Part shown: piece after piece, positions 6,609 to 13,448 of the stretch
Position numbering within the stretch: position 1 is the first letter of the stretch
Layout: the number at the start of each line of letters is the position of its first letter
NCBI GenBank assembly: GCA_045637805.1
Contig: JAZUAE010000012.1
Location: 165,704-229,703 of the forward strand
Origin: CAKVLG01 sp045637805
GTDB taxonomy: Bacteria > Bacillota > Clostridia > Christensenellales > UBA1242
Length of the DNA: 64,000 nt
Reading direction: 5' to 3'
Notes under the pieces: model-generated
The model's input: only the letters and a program-made list of their open reading frames with translations
Databases searched by the model: none
Told to the model about the DNA's origin: nothing
Made by a program: the position numbers and the translations under genes

Positions 6609-7454
6609 TTACATATCAAATGTGTTTGATTCGGCATCAGATTTAGCTGCTGCGTTTCTTATTTTTCTTTCTCTTACAGCGACATTGCTAAATTGTTGGT
6701 TTGTAGAAATGATTTCTTTGCCGTTTATGTCAAGATAAGTATAAGATTTATCTTTTTCATTGTAGCCTAGGAAAACGTTTGGAGATTCGTATTTGATTTG
6801 TGTAAAGAAGTTAGATACACGAGTGTTACCATTCTTCACTATAGCATCAACGTGTTTGTTGTCTATGCTAAAGTATCTGCGAATCTTATTGCCGTTTTTA
6901 TCCTCGTTTGTTTCATAAATAAATGGATGAGAGATAACGTTGAAGTCATTATCAATGTAGTAATACAATCCACTTTCATGTCTGATTACACGTTGACCAT
7001 ACTTATTTACATTATAAACCTCATTATATACTGGGCTGATTGAACGATCTTTTACGTTTATAATCATCTTGCCGCCGCCATAAACATTGTTTACTAAAAT
7101 TTCGCTGCTAGATAAAATTGTACCGTACATAAATGGTGTCCTGTAATCATATTTAGTTACGGCTGTTTCCATAACAAGGCCGTTTGGTGTAAGGCAATCT
7201 CCATAGTAATCATAAATCATTAATTTTTGATCAGCTGTTTGTGCGCAAATGTGTGCTACAGGATTAAAGCTTGAGCGATTAATAAGGCTTGATGTAGCCC
7301 AAGCAACATCGCTGCGCAAAACCTTACCCTCTAAAAGTAAGGCCTTTTTAAGACCTACACCTTTATAATATCCAAGTTCAAATCTATTTTCCCTGTCAAG
7401 TGCTTCTATGTTTTTGAATCGAATGTTGTTAATAATGTTATCAATTTTATTCAT
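6609..7454 (-). CDS. Hypothetical protein, paralogue of the gene at 10646-11458
   Basis: This 281-residue soluble protein is mostly beta-structured and built of short strands around tyrosine/glycine turns (YYIDNDF, YTYLDINGKEI, IINVKDRSISPVYNEV). The spacing resembles WG-repeat or beta-propeller-like proteins, but I cannot name the family. It is clearly homologous along its length to the product of 10646-11458: both begin M(N/G)KI(D/N)N(I/V)IN..RFKN and share the LTP(N/C)GL segment, YxEVxxYNxxGxRxIR, and C-terminal TYL(D/N).(N)G(K/Q).I. The start is supported by AGGAG upstream. Both genes have the same kind of promoter, so they are probably regulated together. Confidence 0.7.
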   Translation of the reverse strand: MNKIDNIINNIRFKNIEALDRENRFELGYYKGVGLKKALLLEGKVLRSDVAWATSSLINRSSFNPVAHICAQTADQKLMIYDYYGDCLTPNGLVMETAVTKYDYRTPFMYGTILSSSEILVNNVYGGGKMIINVKDRSISPVYNEVYNVNKYGQRVIRHESGLYYYIDNDFNVISHPFIYETNEDKNGNKIRRYFSIDNKHVDAIVKNGNTRVSNFFTQIKYESPNVFLGYNEKDKSYTYLDINGKEIISTNQQFSNVAVRERKIRNAAAKSDAESNTFDM

Positions 7455-7482
7455 AGCGTACTCCTAAATTTATATTTGCTTA

Positions 7483-7541
7483 ATTATATAACAATAAAAA
7501 ATTTTGTCAATACTGAAAGTCTTAAAAAGTGCATTTTATGA
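7483..7541 (-). promoter_or_regulatory. Promoter plus conserved upstream motif of the first paralogue
   Basis: On the minus strand: TTGACA (7505-7510), 16 bases, TATAAT (7483-7488). Nine bases upstream of a shared TATTGACA lies TGCACTTTTTAA, matched by TGCATTTTTTAA in front of the paralogue at 10646-11458. Confidence 0.65.
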
Positions 7542-7641
7542 GTAAAAAATTGCCATTTTGCCATATTTTTGACCATTTTTAAGTCAAATTGTTTGCCTTA
7601 ATTCGGTTTTTATATTAAACTTAATGTTGTAGGAGAAATGT

Positions 7642-8298
7642 ATGAACGAGATCGATGCAATTAAAAATAGACATTCAGTAAGAGAGTATTTAGACAAACC
7701 TATCGAGGAAGAAAAGGTTAAAAAGCTTCGCTTCGAGATAGAAAAAATAAACGCAGAGCAAAATCTCAACATTCAGCTTGTAATAGGTGACGCCGAGACT
7801 TTTAACGGCAACAAGCCACATTATGGCAGGTTTGTTGGTGTGAAAAATTACATTGCGCTCGTTGGTGAAAAATGCAAAGATTTAGATTTTAAGCTTGGTT
7901 ATTTTGGTGAAAAACTTGTACTTTTAGCGCAGATTCTTGGGCTTAACACGTGTTGGGTTGCTTTGACTTACAGGAAAAACAAAGCTAAAGTTAAGGTTAT
8001 GCCTTCTGAAAAACTTGTGTGTGTAATTGCTTTAGGGTATGGAAAAAATAGTGGAGTACAGCATAAAAGTAAGGATATATCCAAGGTGTCAAACGTGACA
8101 GCTGCGTCGCCTGAGTGGTTTAAAAAGTCTGTGGAGCTTGCGCTCCTTGCGCCAACAGCTATAAACCAGCAACAGTTCTTTTTCACTCTTACTGGCGAAA
8201 ACGTTACTTGTAAAGCTGGAATAGGCTTTTATGCAAAAGTGGACCTTGGCATTGTAAAATACCACTTCGATGTCGGACTTAAAGAGTATAAGCTGTAA
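7642..8298 (+). CDS. Nitroreductase-family protein (TM1586-like)
   Basis: The 218-residue protein starts with the nitroreductase FMN-binding signature AIKNRHSVREYLDKP (residues 6-20; Arg and Ser contact FMN phosphate). It continues as the putative TM-nitroreductase type with two half-repeats: GYFGEKLVLLAQILGLNTCWVA (about 93-114, given in parts: GYFGEKLVLLAQ and LGLNTCWVA) and, in the second half, the SVELALLAPTAINQQ helix that normally binds FMN. Probably a flavoenzyme using NAD(P)H; the substrate is unknown. AGGAG precedes the ATG. A terminator follows at once, so it is a single-gene unit. Confidence 0.85.
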   Translation: MNEIDAIKNRHSVREYLDKPIEEEKVKKLRFEIEKINAEQNLNIQLVIGDAETFNGNKPHYGRFVGVKNYIALVGEKCKDLDFKLGYFGEKLVLLAQILGLNTCWVALTYRKNKAKVKVMPSEKLVCVIALGYGKNSGVQHKSKDISKVSNVTAASPEWFKKSVELALLAPTAINQQQFFFTLTGENVTCKAGIGFYAKVDLGIVKYHFDVGLKEYKL

Positions 8299-8306
8299 TG
8301 AGTATA

Positions 8307-8334
8307 AAACAGGGCAAACCCCTGTTTTTTGTTC
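8307..8334 (+). terminator. Terminator after the nitroreductase gene
   Basis: AAAACAGGG-CAAA-CCCCTGTTTTTT: GC-rich stem with six T. Confidence 0.85.
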
Positions 8335-8353
8335 TATAAAAATAATCTGCCTA

Positions 8354-8382
8354 TTGAATTACAAATAATATGGTGGTATAAT
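8354..8382 (+). promoter_or_regulatory. Sigma-A promoter
   Basis: TTGAAT (8354-8359), 17 bases, perfect TATAAT (8377-8382); AAAGGAG and ATG follow at 8394-8408. Confidence 0.8.
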
Positions 8383-8405
8383 AGTTCTTGCTAAAAGGAG
8401 AAAGT

Positions 8406-9875
8406 ATGGCAAATATTTCACTAAACAGGCTTTATGAACTTTTTATGTCTGAAGAAAATCCTATTGTGTGTGATAATATGCTTAAGTCTTATGTTGATTT
8501 TTGCAGCGAAGACAGTGGGGTATTGTTCGAGGCAAAAGAGTACGTGCAAAAAAATTTGGGAGCGATTCCTAACTTTTTTAAAAGCACTGAAAATTCTGAG
8601 TTTGAAAATAAGGGGCTGAAGAACCTTAGAAAAGTTTTTCAAAATCTGGCTTATGCTGTAGACAATTATTTGTCAGACGTTCGCAGCGAAGTTGTTGAAA
8701 AATTAAAACAAGAAGATGACGAAACTGAAAAATATATTTCAGACCTTTATGAAGATGCAAAAATTATCGAGCCACAACACTTGTTTTCAATTTCGCCTGA
8801 AAGAATAAAGGCGGCATATAAAGCTTATTATTCACAGATTGATAATATTCCACCTCAAGCTGTAGCAGAAGTCATTGCTCTTATCAAACGCGTACAAGAT
8901 GATGGCGTGCTTGATAAACTTTTCGCGTCAAACGGATACGAAAATGTTACTATTGATGATCTTCTCTTTTCATTATACGATTATTACAATAAAAACGATG
9001 AGACTTTTAAGACAAGTTTTGAAGATTTATACCCTGATGACGATTCTTTTTATGTTCGTAATTATTTCAACAATATTAAAAATGGTGAAGTGGTAGGTGA
9101 GATTGAATTTAAGAAATATAGACCATCACTTATTTCAAAACGTGGGTTTAATACAGACCTTAATAAAATGGTTTTTGCTCGTAATCTATTGTCATACAAA
9201 AAGAGTGGAATTATGCCATCACCAAACGGACTAATTGATTTTTATGTTGGCGAGGAAGAAGAGGACGATTTGACAAATAGGCTTTGCTGCGAATATAGCA
9301 AAAGATTTGATAACGATAAATTTAAATCTATGCAAAGCAGTCCCATTTTTATTATAGAAAATAGCCTTGTTAAGCCTGAACGTTTAGAAAAAATGAAGGG
9401 CGTTCGAAAGGGGAAAGGTTTAGCGCTGGGCGCGCTGCTTTCTAGCCCTTGCAGTGTTGTAAATGAGTTTGTGCGACAATTTTATTTAATACATATCTAT
9501 ATAGATGATGTGACTGATGATAAGTGTAAATATGAAATTCAACTTAATATCATTCCTGAAGCTCGTTTTGATGCTAGAATTCAACTTATGCGTCTTGATA
9601 ACTGGAAAGATTTACAGTCGCACAAAAATATAGGATACAAGTTGCAGACAACTACGCATGTGCATTTGTATAACCACCTAGATCTTCTCCGTGGAAAGAC
9701 TGATGGGGCGTATGATATTGCATACAACTTTAATGAAGACAGCACAAAGTTTGACGATTCATTAAAGGCGTTTTTAAAAATGATGGGTGCTGATCCAGCG
9801 CTTGAGGCAAATCTTTACAAGAAAATTATGAAAGCAAAAGACGATGTCCAAAAATACATAGAAAGAGAAATGTAA
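8406..9875 (+). CDS. Large hypothetical soluble protein
   Basis: I do not recognise this 489-residue acidic protein. The ATG at 8406 is preferred over a TTG at 8388 because AAAGGAG lies six bases before it. The first ~230 residues are strongly helical with many Glu/Asp/Lys (e.g. SDLYEDAKIIEPQHLFSI). A central part has FVGEEEEDDL-like acidic patches and RKGKGLALGALLSS (about 340). The C-terminal third contains alternating strands (YLIHIYIDDV, YEIQLNII, ARIQLMRLDNW, and THVHLYNHLDLLRG), which look like a small alpha/beta domain, then a final helix. No signal peptide or membrane helix. A single-gene unit between two promoters. Confidence 0.7.
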   Translation: MANISLNRLYELFMSEENPIVCDNMLKSYVDFCSEDSGVLFEAKEYVQKNLGAIPNFFKSTENSEFENKGLKNLRKVFQNLAYAVDNYLSDVRSEVVEKLKQEDDETEKYISDLYEDAKIIEPQHLFSISPERIKAAYKAYYSQIDNIPPQAVAEVIALIKRVQDDGVLDKLFASNGYENVTIDDLLFSLYDYYNKNDETFKTSFEDLYPDDDSFYVRNYFNNIKNGEVVGEIEFKKYRPSLISKRGFNTDLNKMVFARNLLSYKKSGIMPSPNGLIDFYVGEEEEDDLTNRLCCEYSKRFDNDKFKSMQSSPIFIIENSLVKPERLEKMKGVRKGKGLALGALLSSPCSVVNEFVRQFYLIHIYIDDVTDDKCKYEIQLNIIPEARFDARIQLMRLDNWKDLQSHKNIGYKLQTTTHVHLYNHLDLLRGKTDGAYDIAYNFNEDSTKFDDSLKAFLKMMGADPALEANLYKKIMKAKDDVQKYIEREM

Positions 9876-9938
9876 ATTAGTGAAAACTTGAATATTTAAT
9901 AAAAGTATGTACATGGTTTGACAATTCATCTTAAAAAG

Positions 9939-9967
9939 TTGACAAGCTTTGGCAAAATGAGTATATG
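9939..9967 (+). promoter_or_regulatory. Promoter of the double-PGDYG gene
   Basis: TTGACA (9939-9944), 17 bases, TATATG (9962-9967). A second TTGACA lies at 9918-9923. AAAGGAG precedes the ATG at 9997. Confidence 0.55.
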
Positions 9968-9996
9968 TAAAGTAATAAGTTTAAAGGAGACGATTA

Positions 9997-10560
9997 ATGA
10001 AAAAGACTCTATATTCTATTAACCCACAAGAATATCCAAATATAGAAATTGATTTTGTGGAAACTACTGCAAATGGCGCTAGAAGTTATACAACTGGTCA
10101 AGTTGTTGAAGCAAAAAAAACAGCTGAAGTTCAAGCCGTACGATTAAAAGAAGAAACTATTGTGGATACAAGGGTAAGAGCGGTTGTTGATGGAAAAGTG
10201 TATGTATTTGAAGAAACTAAGAATAAAGCTCCAGCAGGTGCTATAGTTATAACTAATCCTGATGGAGAACAATATGTTATTAAAGATAAATTCAAAGACG
10301 GTCAATTGATTAAAAGTGCAATAGATCAGTTCAATGATAAATATATTAAAACTAAAACTGGTTTTGTTTCTAAAGAGGGCCTTAGACATTTTATGACAAT
10401 TACACAAAACATTACATTTAAAGCTAGTTGGGGAGAACAAGTTTTTGCTCCTGCGGGTTCAATGCTATGTATTGAATATGGCGAAGGCGAAGAATATTCA
10501 GTAACAAATTCAGCTTTTAAAAGTACATATGAATTAGATTCTTCTGTAATGTCTTATTAA
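9997..10560 (+). CDS. Protein with two PGDYG-type repeats
   Basis: This 187-residue protein contains two copies of a ~27-residue motif of the PGDYG type: APAGAIVITNPDGEQYVIKD (about 79-98) and APAGSMLCIEYGEGEEYSV (about 151-169). Each is followed by a short helix with F.(D/S). PGDYG domains are small beta units often fused to other domains; their role is unknown. The stretch between the copies (KTGFVSKEGLRHFM) and the N-terminal ~75 residues show no known domain. No signal peptide. The gene has its own promoter, a strong ribosome site and a terminator, and converges on the paralogue gene. Confidence 0.65.
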   Translation: MKKTLYSINPQEYPNIEIDFVETTANGARSYTTGQVVEAKKTAEVQAVRLKEETIVDTRVRAVVDGKVYVFEETKNKAPAGAIVITNPDGEQYVIKDKFKDGQLIKSAIDQFNDKYIKTKTGFVSKEGLRHFMTITQNITFKASWGEQVFAPAGSMLCIEYGEGEEYSVTNSAFKSTYELDSSVMSY

Positions 10561-10565
10561 TGCAA

Positions 10566-10601
10566 TAAAAAACACCTTAATTTGTAGTAAGGTGTTTTTT
10601 G
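10566..10601. terminator. Bidirectional terminator between convergent genes
   Basis: AAAAAACACCTTA, eight-base loop, TAAGGTGTTTTTT: A and T tracts serve both strands. Confidence 0.85.
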
Positions 10602-10645
10602 TTTTCGTTAGTTCTAAAATTACTAAATTTATCTCGCGTCTTTAT

Positions 10646-11458
10646 TTAAAATAAGTTTTCTTCCTGCTCGCAAACGGCGTAATTTAGATTTATAAGTTCT
10701 CTAGAAGTGTATGGCTTGTTTGTTGTTGCAATAGGTTGACCGTTTTTGTTGAGGTATGTGCATTTTTGTGAGTGACATTCTGTGGCAAGATAGATTGTGC
10801 CTTCTTGATGACTTATGTTGTCATAATATTTTGAAATACGATTGTTGTTATTGAAAATAGCCTCTATGCCATCACCATGTGCATTGAATGTTGAACGTAT
10901 TGTGTTGCCATTTTCGTCAGGCTCGGTCTCTTTTAAAAATGGACCAGAAGTTTTTTCAAAATTCTTATTGATATAAAAATAAATATCGTTGTTAAATCTT
11001 ATACGTCTATAACCATTTTCATTGTATGATTTAACCTCTGCGTAATGAGGGCTAACTGCGAGTGTGTTTTTGTTTATAATTATCGAATTTTTGTATCTGT
11101 TAATATTGTGAACAATAATTTCGTCTCCGTCTACTGTTCCATAAATTTGATTGTTGTTTTGAGGGAGTGAGTTGTTTTCTTGCACTAATAAACCACAAGG
11201 CGTTAAATTTTTACCAAGATTATTAAAAAGATATAATTTGTCACCAGATCTGATAGGTAAGTGCAATATTTTGTCAGTAGTATTTAACTGCATAGTTGTA
11301 CTTGCCTGAGTCACATTCTTACATACAACTTTGCCATTATATAAAAGTACTTTTTCAGGTGAGTTTTTATATTCAGCTAAAACATATGTTCCGTCGTTAT
11401 TTAGTTTTTCAAAATTTTTAAAACGCATTTTGTTTATAACATTATTAATCTTTCCCAT
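10646..11458 (-). CDS. Hypothetical protein, paralogue of the gene at 6609-7454
   Basis: A 270-residue, mostly beta soluble protein homologous over its full length to the product of 6609-7454 (MGKINNVINKMRFKNFEKL start, LTPCGLL, YAEVKSYNENGYRRIRF, TYLNKNGQPI). Conservation is uneven: the turns with Gly, Tyr and Asn are kept and the surface strands differ, as expected for an old duplication. The repeating 'lyn..Gk.vc...' units recall WG-like repeats, but the family is not known to me. AAGGAG supports the start. The promoter and the motif in front of it match those of the paralogue. Confidence 0.7.
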   Translation of the reverse strand: MGKINNVINKMRFKNFEKLNNDGTYVLAEYKNSPEKVLLYNGKVVCKNVTQASTTMQLNTTDKILHLPIRSGDKLYLFNNLGKNLTPCGLLVQENNSLPQNNNQIYGTVDGDEIIVHNINRYKNSIIINKNTLAVSPHYAEVKSYNENGYRRIRFNNDIYFYINKNFEKTSGPFLKETEPDENGNTIRSTFNAHGDGIEAIFNNNNRISKYYDNISHQEGTIYLATECHSQKCTYLNKNGQPIATTNKPYTSRELINLNYAVCEQEENLF

Positions 11459-11478
11459 ATATACTCCTTATGGCTTTT

Positions 11479-11529
11479 ATTATATACCTCTTAAAATAAT
11501 TGTCAATATCTAAACCATTAAAAAATGCA
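11479..11529 (-). promoter_or_regulatory. Promoter plus conserved upstream motif of the second paralogue
   Basis: On the minus strand: TTGACA (11501-11506), 16 bases, TATAAT (11479-11484); TGCATTTTTTAA lies nine bases upstream of TATTGACA, as in front of 7454. Confidence 0.65.
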
Positions 11530-11927
11530 ATTTTAAATCTTAAATCATAAAAATCGTGTTTAATTTTGTATTATATTAAGGATATAGGCGTTCATAATAA
11601 ATAAAAAAATTTGCTTTGTGTTTAAATGTGAGGTTTTGTCTACACTAAAGTGGGTTATCAACAGGTGTGAAATTTATTTCGAATATAATTAATATATGTT
11701 GGTAATAAATTGCCAGGAAGGCTCCTTGCTGCGTAATAAATTGCTAAAGTTTATGCAATAAATTTCCAAAGCAAAGAAAAGAGAAAAGAAACAAAAGAGA
11801 AAAGTAAGTAAATTAATTTGTTTATAATATAAGTTATATATTAACAATAGGGTGGAATTTAAAATTGTATGTTTTAAAAAATTTAAAAAGAGGTCACTTT
11901 TTCTTTACGACATGCTGTTTGTTTTGG
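11530..11927. other. Non-coding AT-rich interval
   Basis: No gene is supported. Three imperfect copies of TAATAAATTGC occur (about 11703, 11734 and 11756), followed by a purine-rich tract (AAAGAAAAGAGAAAAG-type, about 11775-11810) and several TATA-like boxes. Nothing else recognised. Confidence 0.5.
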
Positions 11928-11933
11928 TATAAT
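11905..11933 (+). promoter_or_regulatory. Extended -10 promoter for the tandem membrane proteins
   Basis: TGGTATAAT gives an extended -10 (TATAAT 11928-11933), with TTTACG about 17-18 bases upstream as a possible -35. GAGGTG and ATG follow at 11950-11962. Confidence 0.55.
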
Positions 11934-11959
11934 ACCAGTATAAAAAAGTGAGGTGTCTT

Positions 11960-12670
11960 ATGGATAGAGAACAAAGAAATAAACTTTATAACAGAATTAC
12001 ATATTTTCTTTTCACCTGTCTTCTTATTGCTACAATTATCTTTCCGATGTTTAGCATTAAAACTATTACAGGTGCGTATAGCGAAGAAAGTTGTTCTTCA
12101 GTTTCAGCTTATCAGTTAATTAAAATAGGTTTGATGAGTGAAGAGGGGCGTTCTAGTGAGGCAAGTATGCTTGCTGAAGAAATCGCTGAGTTTGGACTTA
12201 AACTTGAAAAAGAAGGCAAGTCTGATGAAGATATTTTAAAAGCACTTAAAACAAACTCTGCTTATAACGAGTTTATGCTTATAAACGTATGCAAAGTTGA
12301 TGATAGCGAAGTAAAATCTATGGCTATTTGCTTACTTATAACATATATTGTACTTGGCGTGCTTGCACTTATGTTTATTGCTAGCATGATTGTTAGAAAA
12401 GATATATTTGACATGGTTAACATATTTGCTGCAGCTGCGGCTTCAGTTGTTGCAATTGTTGCACTTATAATATCTTTCACATTAACAATAGAGATTATTC
12501 CAAACGCTCAAAGTTTTGTAATTTGCAGCGAAATGATCATGTATGTACTAGCAATAGGTCCTGTTGCGTTGACAGTTGTTGAGGCTGTTCAGTTCTTCTT
12601 AGCTAGAAAAAAGAGAAAACTCTTAGAAAAAGAAATTATTAAACCTTTCACTGGTGAAGCTGAGGAATAA
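11960..12670 (+). CDS. Membrane protein, first of a tandem related pair
   Basis: A 236-residue protein with one N-terminal membrane segment (FLFTCLLIATIIFPMF, about 13-28), an extracytoplasmic domain of about 85 residues (GAYSEESCSSVSAYQLIKIG, then charged helices with EEIAEFGLKLEKEGKSDEDI), and three further helices between about 125 and 220, ending in a basic tail. The next gene has the same plan: helix, ~80-residue loop with SVxxxLxxxFLSDE-like and EGK(T/S)D(K/E)(E/D) motifs, then three helices. The two are only two bases apart and must be co-transcribed. No known family. ATG 11960 is chosen because GAGGTG precedes it. Confidence 0.7.
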   Translation: MDREQRNKLYNRITYFLFTCLLIATIIFPMFSIKTITGAYSEESCSSVSAYQLIKIGLMSEEGRSSEASMLAEEIAEFGLKLEKEGKSDEDILKALKTNSAYNEFMLINVCKVDDSEVKSMAICLLITYIVLGVLALMFIASMIVRKDIFDMVNIFAAAAASVVAIVALIISFTLTIEIIPNAQSFVICSEMIMYVLAIGPVALTVVEAVQFFLARKKRKLLEKEIIKPFTGEAEE

Positions 12671-12672
12671 TT

Positions 12673-13380
12673 ATGGCAGAGAAAAAAACAAGCCTTATCA
12701 GCAGAATTTTTACCATTGTAATTGCCTTGGCTCTTGGTTTGTTTGTCTTTATTCCTACCTTTGCTATAAATGTTAAGGTTGATACGCTTTCTGGAACTGA
12801 GACGGTATTTTCTACAAGCGTTTCGGTTAAAGATGTTTTATCAGTGGCTTTTTTAAGTGATGAGGCGAAGAAAGATAAGCGCGAAGAGCTTTTTCTCAAG
12901 CGTGAAGAGGCAAGGGGTGAGCTTATCCTTGACGGCAAGACTGACAAAGAGGCAGACGCCGAGCTTAACAGTTACTCATACTCTAAGGAATATGCTCTTC
13001 TTAAGTATTTTTCAAACGACACTGAGGACGCGGTGCTTGGCATTGCAACGCATACATGGTTAATAATTATCTCAGTGCTTGAGATTGCTATGTTACTTGC
13101 ATTGTTACTTAATATTTTATACTCGTATATGAGTATGCAGTATGACAATGTTTCGTATCCTAAAACAAACAAAATTTGTGCGCTTATTGCTGGCGTGCTT
13201 GGCGTTATCATTTCGCTCGTTACTATGATTTGTCTAAAGGAAGATAATGCGGGGCTTATAGCCACTTCTGCAATCAATGTTTTTGGATATATTTTTATGG
13301 CACTTTCGATTTATCTTCCTGTTCATACAGCTTTGATTTTCAATGGCAAAAAATCTTATATGCAATCTAAAAAGAAATAG
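12673..13380 (+). CDS. Membrane protein, second of a tandem related pair
   Basis: A 235-residue protein with the same topology as its neighbour: N-terminal helix IFTIVIALALGLFVFIPTFA (about 11-30), an exposed domain of about 90 residues with TETVFSTSVSVKDVLSVAFL and LDGKTDKEADAELN, then three membrane helices and a basic C-terminus (KKSYMQSKKK). The shared plan argues for tandem duplication and perhaps a heteromeric complex; sequence identity is low. The start follows the previous stop by two bases with GAGGAATAATT before it. A terminator lies directly downstream. Function unknown. Confidence 0.7.
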   Translation: MAEKKTSLISRIFTIVIALALGLFVFIPTFAINVKVDTLSGTETVFSTSVSVKDVLSVAFLSDEAKKDKREELFLKREEARGELILDGKTDKEADAELNSYSYSKEYALLKYFSNDTEDAVLGIATHTWLIIISVLEIAMLLALLLNILYSYMSMQYDNVSYPKTNKICALIAGVLGVIISLVTMICLKEDNAGLIATSAINVFGYIFMALSIYLPVHTALIFNGKKSYMQSKKK

Positions 13381-13382
13381 TT

Positions 13383-13418
13383 TTTCAGCGCTAGACAGCG
13401 CTGAATACTTTTTTATTA
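13383..13418 (+). terminator. Terminator of the tandem membrane-protein operon
   Basis: TTCAGCGCT-AGAC-AGCGCTGAA followed by TACTTTTTTATT. Confidence 0.8.
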
Positions 13419-13448
13419 TTTGACTAAAATTTAATTACTGGAGTGTTT

